Source of the DNA: an uncultured Ectothiorhodospiraceae bacterium
GTDB taxonomy: Bacteria; Pseudomonadota; Gammaproteobacteria; Nevskiales; Oceanococcaceae
DNA: 64,000 bases
Assembly (NCBI GenBank): GCA_937141935.1
Contig: CAKZQS010000045.1
Location: forward strand, 1 to 64,000
Direction of reading: 5' to 3'
Shown: positions 1 through 8,563 of the stretch, in pieces
Layout: each line of letters starts with the position of its first letter
Numbering within the stretch: the first letter of the stretch is position 1
Position numbers and translations under genes: made by a program
The notes under the pieces: generated by a model
The model's input: only the letters and a program-made list of their open reading frames with translations
The model's database searches: none
Told to the model about the DNA's origin: nothing

Positions 1-141
1 GAGGCGGCGGACAGCGGCGAGCTGCACGCGCTGTGGCGCCACTGCCGCCGCGGCAAGCTGGAGCGCGCCGAGCGGCTGGTGCTCAAGCTGCTGCAGGAAC
101 CGGCCGCCGCAGCCGGCCGCCCGCTGGCGCAGGCGGCCTGA
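1..141 (+). CDS. 3' end of a CDS of unknown function (truncated by window start)
   Basis: Frame 1 open from base 1 (EAADSGELHALWRHCRRGKLERAERLVLKLLQEP...) to TGA at 139-141; no family recognised. Confidence 0.5.
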   Translation, partial: EAADSGELHALWRHCRRGKLERAERLVLKLLQEPAAAAGRPLAQAA

Positions 142-192
142 GCGCCCCCGGCCGGCCTCGGCGGGGCACCGCGAGGCCGGCCGGGGGCGCTA

Positions 193-1575
193 TCAGGACT
201 TGCCGACCAGCACCGTTTTCACGTTGCAGAAGGCCCGGATGCCCTCGATGCTCAGCTCGCGGCCCATGCCCGAGTCTTTGATGCCGCCAAAGGGCAGGCG
301 CGGGTCGGATTGCACCATCGTGTTGACGACGCAGTTGCCGGCGCGCAGCTCCTGGGCGGCAATGCGCCGTCCGCGCTCCAGGTCCTGCGTGAAGACCGCG
401 GCGCCCAGGCCGAAGCTGGTGTCGTTGGCGATCTGAATCGCGTGCGCCTCGTCGTCGGCGGGGATGATGGCGGCCACCGGGCCAAACAGCTCCTCGCCGT
501 AGGCGGGCATGCCCGGGGCGACGTCGGTCAGCACGCTGGCGGGGTAGTAATGGCCGTCGCCCTCGCCCATCTGGCAGCCCAGCAGGCAACGGGCGCCGGC
601 CTCGACGCTGTCCTCCACCTGGCGGTGCAGTTCGTCGCGCAGATCCGGGCGCGCCATGGGCCCAAGGTCGGGGTCGTCCAGCGGGTCGCCGTGGGCCTTG
701 TTGCGCATCGCCTCGACCATCGCATCCTCAAAGCGCTCACGCAGCGCGCGCGACACGATGAAGCGCTTGGCGGCAATGCAGCTCTGGCCGGTGTTCTGCA
801 AGCGACTGGCCACGCAGGTCTCGACGGCGAGGTCGAGGTCGGCGTCTTCCAGAATCACATAGGGGTCCGAGCCACCCAGTTCGAGCACGCAGGGCTTGAG
901 CGCGCGCCCGGCCTGTTCGGCCACCTTGCGCCCCGCTGCGGTGCTGCCGGTCAGCGTGACCGCGGCGATGGTGTCGTCGCCGATCAGCTTGCCGGCCGTC
1001 TCGCCTTCGACCAGCAGCGTCTGGAAGCAGCCGGGCGCGAAACCGGCCTCGGTCAGCAAGGACTCGATGGCCAGCGCGCAGCCGCTGACATTGGAGGCAT
1101 GCTTGAGCAGGCCGACATTGCCCGCCAGCAGGTTAGGTGCGGCGAAGCGAAACACCTGCCACAGCGGGAAGTTCCAGGGCATGATCGCCAGCACCACGCC
1201 CAGCGGGGCGTAGTGGACGAAGCTGTCGCCCTTGTCGGTGTCGATGTCGCGCCCCTGCAGGAACTGCTCGCCCTGCTCGGCGTAGTACTCGCAGACCCAG
1301 GCGCATTTTTCGGCCTCGCCGCGGCCCTGCCCGACCGGCTTGCCCATCTCGCGGGCCATCAGTTCGGCCAGGCTGTCGGCGCGCTGGCGCAGCAGCTCGG
1401 CGGCGCTGCGCAGCAGGCCGGCACGCAGCGCGATATCGGTGCCGCGCCAGGTGTGGGCCGCACGTCCGGCGGCCTCCAGGCGGCGCCCGACTTCGGCCGG
1501 GGTATGGCCGACATAGCTCTCCAGCAGCGCCCCGGTGGCCGGGTTGCGGCTTTCAAACAGTGGCGCCTTGCTCAT
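193..1575 (-). CDS. NAD(P)-dependent aldehyde dehydrogenase, succinate-semialdehyde dehydrogenase-like
   Basis: MSKAPLFESRNPATG...; MPWNFPLWQ, VLELGGSDPYV, NTGQSCIAAKRF, GEELFGPV, PFGGIKDSGMGRE motifs of the ALDH superfamily; start overlaps PfpI stop (ATGA). Confidence 0.93.
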   Translation of the reverse strand: MSKAPLFESRNPATGALLESYVGHTPAEVGRRLEAAGRAAHTWRGTDIALRAGLLRSAAELLRQRADSLAELMAREMGKPVGQGRGEAEKCAWVCEYYAEQGEQFLQGRDIDTDKGDSFVHYAPLGVVLAIMPWNFPLWQVFRFAAPNLLAGNVGLLKHASNVSGCALAIESLLTEAGFAPGCFQTLLVEGETAGKLIGDDTIAAVTLTGSTAAGRKVAEQAGRALKPCVLELGGSDPYVILEDADLDLAVETCVASRLQNTGQSCIAAKRFIVSRALRERFEDAMVEAMRNKAHGDPLDDPDLGPMARPDLRDELHRQVEDSVEAGARCLLGCQMGEGDGHYYPASVLTDVAPGMPAYGEELFGPVAAIIPADDEAHAIQIANDTSFGLGAAVFTQDLERGRRIAAQELRAGNCVVNTMVQSDPRLPFGGIKDSGMGRELSIEGIRAFCNVKTVLVGKS

Positions 1576-2096
1576 CCGGCGGTCGCCTCGATGATGGCCC
1601 GGCAGAACACGCCCAGGTCCGGCGGGAAGCGCGAGGTGATCAGGTTGCGGTCGATGACCACCTCCTTGTCGTGCCAGATGCCGCCGGCATTGACCACGTC
1701 GTCCTTGATCGACGAGTAGCTGGTGACATTGCGCCCGCCGAGAACACCGGCCGAACACAGCACCCAGGGGGCATGGCAGATCGCCGCCAGCGGCTTGCCG
1801 GCCTTGTCGATGCCGCGCACCAGTGCCAACACGGCCTCGTGCGTGCGCAGGTGGTCGGGGCAGTAGCCGCCGGGCACCACCAGCGCATCGAATTGCTCCG
1901 CGGCTGATTGTTCGGCGCTGCGGGTCGCCTCGACGCTCAGGCCATGCTTGCCCTGGTAGCGGCCCACCTCCGGGCCCACGACGGTGACCTCCGCCCCTTC
2001 CTCGCGCAGGCGCAGCAAGGGGTAGTGCAGTTCGATGTCTTCATAGTCGTTCTCGGCCAGCAGCGCGATGTGCTTGCCGTCCAGCTGTCTGCTCAT
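1572..2096 (-). CDS. DJ-1/PfpI family type 1 glutamine amidotransferase-like protein
   Basis: DALVVPGGYCPDHLR, LAAICHAPWVL nucleophile-elbow motif typical of PfpI/YhbO proteins. Confidence 0.93.
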   Translation of the reverse strand: MSRQLDGKHIALLAENDYEDIELHYPLLRLREEGAEVTVVGPEVGRYQGKHGLSVEATRSAEQSAAEQFDALVVPGGYCPDHLRTHEAVLALVRGIDKAGKPLAAICHAPWVLCSAGVLGGRNVTSYSSIKDDVVNAGGIWHDKEVVIDRNLITSRFPPDLGVFCRAIIEATAG

Positions 2097-2316
2097 GGGA
2101 GATCTCCGTCCGGTGGATAAGCGCCGCGGGCCCATGGGCGTGCGGGCGCGGCGAGACAAGCCCACGCTAAGGCGTGGGGGCACGCGCAGCCGCCCGCGAT
2201 GACGAAGGTCACCCGCTTCCCAACGCGCCGAGCGCTCGCGGCGACACCCGTGATTCTCGGGGTTTCGCCGGCGCCACGGCTTAGTAGTCTGATCAGGCGA
2301 CGGGAGCGGCACGGGC

Positions 2317-3039
2317 ATGACGCGCGACGCGGGAGCCGAGATGCAGGAGACACCAAGACCACACGTTGGCCAGCCGGGCGCTATCGCCCAGTGGAGCCCC
2401 CACCTTGCGGCGGCCGCACAGCCGCTGTACCTGAGTTTTTTCGGCGGGCCGGACCCGCGCTACACGCCACAGCTGCTGGCGCTGCTTGAGCGACACCAGG
2501 CCAAGGCCACCTTTTTCGTCAGCGGCCGACGGGCCGCCCGCTTCGACTACCTGATACGACGCCTGCTGCGCGAAGGCCACGCGCTGGGCCACTGCGGCTA
2601 CAGCGGCCGCCCCGCGCTGGCACAAATCCCTGGCCAGGCCCGCGCCGACGTTCGTCTGGGGGTGGAGGTGCTGCGGAACCTGACCGGCCGCGCGCCAATG
2701 TTGTACTGCCCCCCGGCCCGTCTGGGCAGCCGGGCGATGCAGGCCGAGGCGCGGGCACTGGGCGCCGCCGTGCTGTCCGGGGCGCGGCGGCTGCCCCGCC
2801 CCGGGCCACAGGCCGAGCCGCAGGTCTTGCTGCGCGCGCTGCACGCGGCCGCACCCGGCGACATCCTGCTGGCCAGCGATGCCGGCGGGCTGTGGCACCA
2901 GCCGCAGGGCCTGCTGGACGCGCTGCCCCGTTTTTTGACCAGCCTGCGCTTTCACGGTGGCGAGGCCGCCGTGCTGCAGCCGCAAATGCTGGCCGCCCCC
3001 CACGCCGCCGCCCCCAGCGGCGTGCGCGCCGCCTGCTAG
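2317..3039 (+). CDS. NodB-fold polysaccharide deacetylase homologue with degenerate active site
   Basis: LYLSFFGGPDPRYTPQLLALLERHQAKATFFVSGR aligns with NodB motif 1 region; catalytic DD and HxxxH residues replaced (see finding). Confidence 0.75.
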   Translation: MTRDAGAEMQETPRPHVGQPGAIAQWSPHLAAAAQPLYLSFFGGPDPRYTPQLLALLERHQAKATFFVSGRRAARFDYLIRRLLREGHALGHCGYSGRPALAQIPGQARADVRLGVEVLRNLTGRAPMLYCPPARLGSRAMQAEARALGAAVLSGARRLPRPGPQAEPQVLLRALHAAAPGDILLASDAGGLWHQPQGLLDALPRFLTSLRFHGGEAAVLQPQMLAAPHAAAPSGVRAAC

Positions 3040-3111
3040 CGGACGCGCTTGACCGGGCCGGTGTGCCCGCGGCCGCCCCCGGCCGCGCCCCACCCCACCG
3101 GCCATGCCGGA

Positions 3112-3141
3112 ACGGAGCCCTCGAGGCTCCGTTTTTTTTTT
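3112..3141 (+). terminator. Rho-independent terminator
   Basis: acggagcc-ctcga-ggctccgt followed by run of T. Confidence 0.85.
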
Positions 3142-3283
3142 GCGGCAGCCCCGGAGCGGGCCTGCGCCCCGGACATCGCCGGCCGGTCGTCGCCAATATT
3201 GTGGGCGCGCACAAAGCGGGCTAAGGTGACGCCATACGGGGGTAGCCCCGACAAGGCACCCCTACGGCTGGAAGGAGGAGCGC

Positions 3284-3937
3284 GTGCCGTCTCGACACCA
3301 TGCGGATTCCACGCTGGACGGCGCGGCCAACCGCGCCAAGGTTGTGCTGGTGGAGGACGATCGCGGCTGCCGCGAGGTCTACAGCCGCCTGCTGGCCTAT
3401 GCCGGCCACCGGGTGCTGCCCTACAGTGCCGCACCGGATTTTTTGGCCGACGAGCTGGCCCACGACTGCGACTGCATCGTGGTCGACCTGCGCATGCCGG
3501 AGATGGACGGCCTGCAGATGCTGGAGGCCTACCAGCAGCGCTACAACCGCCTGCCGCCGGCGATCGTCGTCACCGGCGATGGCGATGTCTCCAGCGCCGT
3601 CAACGCGATGAAGCTCGGCGCCATCGACTTCATCGAAAAGCCCGTCTCGGCGCGTGATTTGCGCCGGCTCGTCGCCGCCGCCGTGGAACAATCGCGCCAG
3701 CAGCGCCGCGCCAACGGCATCGCCGACAAGCTGACGCCGCGCGAGCAGGAGATCCTGGAGCATGTGCTCGGCGGCGAGACCAGCAAGCAGATCGCCGACA
3801 AACTCGGCATCAGCCCGCGTACGGTCGAGGAGCATCGCGCCCGCATCCTGCAAAAATCCGGCGCGGCCAATACGGCGGAGCTGGTCAAGCTGGCCATGAG
3901 CGCGGCGCCGGCGCCGGAGACCCGCCCGCGCGCCTGA
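3284..3937 (+). CDS. FixJ/LuxR-family response regulator (orphan)
   Basis: REC domain (VVLVEDD, IVVDLRMPEMDG, VVTGDGD, EKPV) plus LuxR HTH (LTPREQEILEHVLGGETSKQIADKLGISPRTVEEHR); GTG start. Confidence 0.92.
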   Translation: MPSRHHADSTLDGAANRAKVVLVEDDRGCREVYSRLLAYAGHRVLPYSAAPDFLADELAHDCDCIVVDLRMPEMDGLQMLEAYQQRYNRLPPAIVVTGDGDVSSAVNAMKLGAIDFIEKPVSARDLRRLVAAAVEQSRQQRRANGIADKLTPREQEILEHVLGGETSKQIADKLGISPRTVEEHRARILQKSGAANTAELVKLAMSAAPAPETRPRA

Positions 3938-3952
3938 ACGCTCGCGCGACTA

Positions 3953-3992
3953 GGCGCTTGGGCGCTTGGGCGCTTGGGCGCCTGGGCGCCTA
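3953..3992. repeat. 8-bp tandem repeat x5 (ggcgcttg/ggcgcctg)
   Basis: ggcgcttg ggcgcttg ggcgcttg ggcgcctg ggcgccta read directly. Confidence 0.9.
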
Positions 3993-4193
3993 CGCGCTAC
4001 GGCCGCCGCAACCCAAACGCCGCCGATACCTGCGGCCAATCGCCGTGCGGGCCGGCGCAAACGACGACGCCCGCCAGGGCGAACCCGGGCGGGCGTCGGG
4101 GGTGCCGTAGGGGCACCCGGGGAGTGTGGCGCCTAAAGGCTCAAGACCTCGGGTCTCGGGGCCGTGGGCAGGCGCCAGAATCCGCGCAGTCGA

Positions 4194-4400
4194 TCAGTTG
4201 ACCTTGGCCATGATCTGGTCGACCTTCTCGCCGATCGATTCCTTGGTGTCACCGTACTTCTGCTTGATCTTGCCGATCAGCTCTTCACGGTTACCCTTGG
4301 CCTCTTCCAGCTCGTCGTCGGTCAGGTCGCCCCATTGCTGGCGCAGCTGACCCTTGACGCGGTCCCAACGGCCTTCGAATTGCTCGGAATTGGTATTCAT
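4194..4400 (-). CDS. CsbD family stress-response protein
   Basis: MNTNSEQFEGRWDRVKGQLRQQWGDLTDDELEEAKGNREELIGKIKQKYGDTKE typical CsbD. Confidence 0.95.
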   Translation of the reverse strand: MNTNSEQFEGRWDRVKGQLRQQWGDLTDDELEEAKGNREELIGKIKQKYGDTKESIGEKVDQIMAKVN

Positions 4401-4630
4401 AGAAAGCTCCTTTTTCACGTGGTGAATGAGCACCAGATTGGCTCGACAGTGACTGTTGCAAGCGCTGTGCCAATCTCACTGAACACGCATAATCAAGCAC
4501 TTAGAGCAAAGCCCGCGGACCTGACCAGGCATTTTTGTTGCGCTGCAGCGACAGCCTGCGACGGCATCGGGAGCGGGTCGCCGCGAAGCGCCCCCTGACG
4601 GGGTTTGGCGCTGTCTCCAAAGAGCGACAA

Positions 4631-5662
4631 TCAGCGGGCGATCAGCCGGGCCAGGCGCGGCGCGTTGCCGCCCAGGTGGGTCAGGACCTCCTTGGTGAAG
4701 ACCAGCAGCGGCACCGCAATGAACATGCCGCCCACGCCCCAGAGCCAGCCCAGCGCGATGATGGCCAGGAAAACAAAGAGCGGATTGACGGAGAAGCGAC
4801 CGCCCAGCACCGTCGGGGTCAAAATCGTCGCCTCGATGCCATTGAGCAGCAGGTACAGCGCGCCGGGCGCGAGGATGTCGGCCATCGTCGGCTGACTGAC
4901 CAGTGCGGCGACGGTGATCGCGGCCACCGTGATGATCGTGCCGACATAGGGGATGTAGTTCAGCAGCCCGCCCAGGATGCCCCACAGCCAGGGGTCGGGC
5001 ACGCCCAGCCAGTACATGCCGGCCGTTGTCGCCAGGGCCAGACCGATGTTCATCACGGTGATGGTGGCGAGGTAATGCGCCACGCCGCTGCGCAGCGAAC
5101 GCACCACACGCACATAGCGCCGGCGCCGCTGCGGGTCCCGCGGCAGGCGCACCAGGCGGTGGGTCAACACATTGCCGGTCGCGAGCAGGAAGTACAGCAG
5201 CAACACCGCGATGGCAAAGCCCGAAGCCACCCCGCCCAGGTGGCGGGCGGCCTGCGAGGTCGGGTCCTCCTCGATTTCCACCGCCACCTTGTCCTCGCCG
5301 CCGCCGGCCATGCGCTCGGCCATGCGCTGCAGCGACTCGCGCGCATCGGTCAGGCTGCTCAGGCGGCTGTTGACGTCGGCGACATGCCGCTCCAGCGCGG
5401 TCATCGCCTCGGGTACACGCTGCATCCAGCCCTCAAGCGGCGTCGTCAGTTGCAGGGCCCCGGTGGCCACCATCGCCGCGAAGCCCAGCGTGACGAAGAT
5501 GGCCGCCAGCGGGCGCGGCAGGCGCCGGCCCAGCAGGTCGACCATCGGGCTGAGCATGAAGGACAGAAACACCGCGATGGTCAGCGGCAGCATGAAGGGC
5601 TTGGCCTCGCGCAGCAGCAGCACGACCGCCACGGCGGCCAACACGATCAGGGCCCGGTTCAT
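4631..5662 (-). CDS. AI-2E family transporter (PerM/YhhT-like)
   Basis: Multi-TM protein; PWLWGILGGLLNYIPYVGTIITV and LGGRFSVNPLFVFLAIIALGWLWGVGGMFIAVPLLV motifs. Confidence 0.93.
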   Translation of the reverse strand: MNRALIVLAAVAVVLLLREAKPFMLPLTIAVFLSFMLSPMVDLLGRRLPRPLAAIFVTLGFAAMVATGALQLTTPLEGWMQRVPEAMTALERHVADVNSRLSSLTDARESLQRMAERMAGGGEDKVAVEIEEDPTSQAARHLGGVASGFAIAVLLLYFLLATGNVLTHRLVRLPRDPQRRRRYVRVVRSLRSGVAHYLATITVMNIGLALATTAGMYWLGVPDPWLWGILGGLLNYIPYVGTIITVAAITVAALVSQPTMADILAPGALYLLLNGIEATILTPTVLGGRFSVNPLFVFLAIIALGWLWGVGGMFIAVPLLVFTKEVLTHLGGNAPRLARLIAR

Positions 5663-5932
5663 TAGCGGTCTCCTCGTTGGCCTGTGCGCAAGCACGCACG
5701 CATGCCCGCAGCTTAGACGGAGTGGGCGCGGCCGGCCGACGGCGGGCCGGCGGGAGCGCAGGTATCGGGCAGCGCGGCATCCCGTGCGGCGCGGCTTGTG
5801 GCCGGCGCCGCCGGCTTCGGCGGTGCTGGCTTCGGCCGGCGGCGTGGGAAGGCGGCCGCGCGCTGCGGGAAGCGCGGCTCGCGACGGGGCGCGCGCCGGG
5901 CGTTCGCTGGCGCTACTAGGCCGCGCCGGGCT

Positions 5933-6169
5933 TCAGGCGCAGTCGGGGCACAGGGGCGTGCGCTGCCCCGCCACCCAGACACAGTCCGGGCACAGCGGCG
6001 TGGCGCAGTCCAGGCAGTGGGCGGCCAGCGCGGCCGCGAAGGGCTGCTGGCAATGGGTGCAGGGCCGGCCCTCACCGCGCCACAACGGGCTGCGCAGCGC
6101 CGGAGTGGTGGTCGCCACGAAAGGCTGCGCGCTGCGCGCCACCGCCGGTGCGCCGAGCAGGGCCCTCAT
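5933..6169 (-). CDS. small Cys-rich zinc-ribbon-like protein
   Basis: CTHCQQPFAAALAAHCLDCATPLCPDCVWVAGQRTPLCPDC: four CxxC pairs; start overlaps upstream Rho_N gene stop (6166-6169). Confidence 0.6.
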   Translation of the reverse strand: MRALLGAPAVARSAQPFVATTTPALRSPLWRGEGRPCTHCQQPFAAALAAHCLDCATPLCPDCVWVAGQRTPLCPDCA

Positions 6170-6465
6170 TGCGCGCTCCGGATCGCGTCGACCAGCTCGG
6201 CCTTGCGCATGCGGCTGCGGCCGTCGATGTCCAGCGCCGCGGCCCGGTTGCGCAGCTGTTCCACCGTGCGCTGCTCGAGGCGGGTGCGCGGGTTGCCGCT
6301 GCCCTGCGTGGTCCGGTTGGGCGTGCGACCCTCGTCGCGGCGCTGGCTGTTGACCGTGCGGGCCGCGATCTCCTTGGCCTTGGCGGGCGAGCGGCCGCGC
6401 TGGCGCTCGCTGCGTTTGACGTGCTCGTACTGGCGTTCGTCCTTGTCGCTCCAGGCTTGGGGCAT
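6166..6465 (-). CDS. Rho termination factor N-terminal (SAP-like) domain small basic protein
   Basis: MPQAWSDKDERQYEHVKRSERQRGRSPAKAKEIAARTVN...TVEQLRNRAAALDIDGRSRMRKAELVDAIR. Confidence 0.8.
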   Translation of the reverse strand: MPQAWSDKDERQYEHVKRSERQRGRSPAKAKEIAARTVNSQRRDEGRTPNRTTQGSGNPRTRLEQRTVEQLRNRAAALDIDGRSRMRKAELVDAIRSAQ

Positions 6466-6495
6466 GACGGTCTCCGGTTCAGGCGTAGGGAGTCT

Positions 6496-7365
6496 TCAGG
6501 CGGCGGTCGTGCCGCCACCGAGCAGCGGCAGCACATGGCCGCTGATGTAACGGGAGTCGGCTTCGGAGGCGAAAAAGACATAGGCCGGCGCCACCTCCTC
6601 GGGCTGCGCGGGGCGCCCCAGGGGCGTGCCCTCGCCAAAGTCTTCGATGTCGCCCTCGGCACGCTCGGCCGGATTCAAGGGCGTCCACACCGGGCCGGGC
6701 GCCACGCAGTTCACGCGGATGCCGCGCTCCACCAGGTTTTGCGCCAGCGACTTGGTGAAGGCGTGGATGGCCCCTTTGGTCGCCGAGTAATCGAGCAGAC
6801 CCTTGTTGCCCTCCAGGCCCGTGATCGACCCGGTGTTGATGATTGCGCCACCGGCCTTCAGGTGCGGCAAGGCCGCCCGGCTCAGGTGGTAGTAGGCGTC
6901 GATGTTGGTGCGGAAGGTGCGCTCCCATTGGTCCGGGCTGACGGCATCCAGATCCGGCTGGTGGCACTGGTAGGCGGCATTGTTGACCAGGATGTCCAAG
7001 CCGCCCAGCGTCTGCACCGTGCGCTCGACCACCTGCTGGCAGAAGGCCGGGTCGCGCAGGTCGCCGGGCAGGCACAGGCAGCGCCGCGACAGCGACTCGA
7101 TCTGCTGCGCGATCTCGCGCGCGTCCTCCTCTTCCTCCGGGGTGTAGACGATGGCCACGTCGGCACCTTCGCGGGCATAGAGCCAGGCCACCGCCCGGCC
7201 GATGCCGGAGTCGCCACCGGTGATCAGCGCCCGCTTGCCATAGAGCTTGCCGGCGGCGCAGTAAGCCCGGGCGGCGTAGCGCGGCGCCGGGTCCATGCGC
7301 GCCTCCAGGCCCGGCGGCTCCAGGCCCTGTTCGGCGAAGGGCGGTTGGGGTTCCTTGGCGGCCAT
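6496..7365 (-). CDS. SDR family oxidoreductase (YghA/general-stress type)
   Basis: ALITGGDSGIGRAVAWLYAREGADV, LVNNAAYQ, NTGSITGLEG, DYSATKGAIHAFTKSLA (YxxxK intact). Confidence 0.93.
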   Translation of the reverse strand: MAAKEPQPPFAEQGLEPPGLEARMDPAPRYAARAYCAAGKLYGKRALITGGDSGIGRAVAWLYAREGADVAIVYTPEEEEDAREIAQQIESLSRRCLCLPGDLRDPAFCQQVVERTVQTLGGLDILVNNAAYQCHQPDLDAVSPDQWERTFRTNIDAYYHLSRAALPHLKAGGAIINTGSITGLEGNKGLLDYSATKGAIHAFTKSLAQNLVERGIRVNCVAPGPVWTPLNPAERAEGDIEDFGEGTPLGRPAQPEEVAPAYVFFASEADSRYISGHVLPLLGGGTTAA

Positions 7366-7475
7366 GGTCCTCGGCGTCGGTGGTGCGGTGGGAGCGGGGA
7401 TGGGGGTCGGGGATGCGGGGTGCGCGCGGCACCTGAGGCGATGCTCCGTTGCGGCGCCGGGCGGCACCATCGCGT

Positions 7476-7489
7476 GTGACCTAGGTCAC
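7476..7489. promoter_or_regulatory. GTGACCTAGGTCAC perfect palindrome, motif site 2
   Basis: Perfect 14-bp palindrome 111 bp upstream of SDR start; member of recurrent motif. Confidence 0.7.
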
Positions 7490-7581
7490 CGCGCCGGCCG
7501 CCCGCGGGCCCGCGCCCGGGCGCCTGTACGCCCACTCGGCGTGGCGCATGCCGCGGGCCTGCGCCGCCCAGCCCCGGTCAT

Positions 7582-7644
7582 CTGTCCCCTGTCCCCTGTC
7601 CCCTGTCACCTGTCACCTGTCGCCTGTCGCCTGTCGCCTGTCCA
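7582..7644. repeat. 7-bp tandem repeat x9 (ctgtcNc)
   Basis: ctgtccc x3, ctgtcac x2, ctgtcgc x3, ctgtcca read directly. Confidence 0.95.
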
Positions 7645-7892
7645 CGGCCCCCTGTCCCCGCAGGGCGACGCCGTGCGAGGCCCGCATGTCGGGCTGAGCG
7701 GCGAATCCGCCGGCCGGCGTCGGCAAACGCAGACAGGGTTTTCGGCCAGGCGTCGGGAAACAGGAGCCAAAACCGCGTCGCCGGCGGCACGAAACGCACC
7801 GGCCGCAACCCGGTGTTCAATCTCATGACACTGTTTTTACTAGGTTTTTTTCGTTCTGGCACGGCGCTTGACGGACATAGGCCGAATCCACA

Positions 7893-8483
7893 ATGGAGCC
7901 TGTGATGACCACGAAGCTCATGACCCGCAAAACCCTGCTGCTTGGCACCCTGGCCGGGAGCCTGGGCCTGGCCACCCCCGCGCTGGCGCAGGAGTGGCAG
8001 AACCCGATCGCCGAAGGCTATGTCGGCGGCAGCTTTGGCTACCACACCTATGAAACCGAGGAATTCCCGGACAGCCGCGAAGAGTTCGACAACTTCGAGG
8101 ACGAGCACGAGTCCTGGAAGGTGCGTGCCGGCGCCCAGTTCAGCGAAGTCTGGGGCATCGAGGCCGGCTACACCGACTTCGGTGAGGTGGCCGACGACCG
8201 CGCCTCCTTCGAGGCCGCCGGTGTCACCGCCGGTGTAACGGCCGCGCTGCCGCTGACGCCGAAGTTCGCCCCCTACGCCAAGGGCGGCTACATGTTCTGG
8301 GACCGCAACGGCGAGGACCGCCTGCTGGGCAGCCGCGACGATGACGGCGAGGATCCCTACTACGGCGTGGGCCTGCGCGTCGGCCTGAGCGAGCAGCTGG
8401 ACATGCGCGTCGAATACGACCGCTACGCGCTCGATGAAGCCGACGTGGACATGGCCTCGGTGGGTCTGAACTACCTGTTCTGA
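7893..8483 (+). CDS. outer membrane beta-barrel (OmpA/OprF-barrel-like) protein
   Basis: Signal peptide ...LATPALAQ; alternating barrel strands ending in ASVGLNYLF. Confidence 0.88.
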   Translation: MEPVMTTKLMTRKTLLLGTLAGSLGLATPALAQEWQNPIAEGYVGGSFGYHTYETEEFPDSREEFDNFEDEHESWKVRAGAQFSEVWGIEAGYTDFGEVADDRASFEAAGVTAGVTAALPLTPKFAPYAKGGYMFWDRNGEDRLLGSRDDDGEDPYYGVGLRVGLSEQLDMRVEYDRYALDEADVDMASVGLNYLF

Positions 8484-8502
8484 TCCCGACCGGCGTCCTG
8501 CC

Positions 8503-8535
8503 AAAAAAAAGGGCCGCGATTGCGGCCCTTTTTTT
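8503..8535. terminator. bidirectional Rho-independent terminator
   Basis: aaaaaaaa-gggccgc-gatt-gcggccc-ttttttt between convergent genes. Confidence 0.9.
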
Positions 8536-8563
8536 ATGTGCGGTCCTGCCGGGGGCTATGCGC

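Noticed and set aside
2199-2489. Small ORFs beginning MTKV (2199, 15592, 23506 and others) as peptides
   Set aside because: Their start codons arise from the ATGAC/GTGACSAAGGTC motif itself; downstream sequence lacks coding character and crosses promoters.
3220-3265. ctaaggtgacg and gggggtagcccc/acccctacg elements before the FixJ-type regulator as an autoregulatory operator
   Set aside because: Half-sites do not form a convincing inverted repeat and do not match the shared motif.
4197-4213. GTTGACCTTGGCCAT resembling the shared motif
   Set aside because: Lies inside the CsbD coding region (…MAKVN stop); coincidental codon usage.
7857-7871. TGGCAC-ggcgc-TTGA upstream of the OM barrel gene as a sigma-54 promoter
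   Set aside because: The critical -12 GC is GA; too weak without experimental start mapping.
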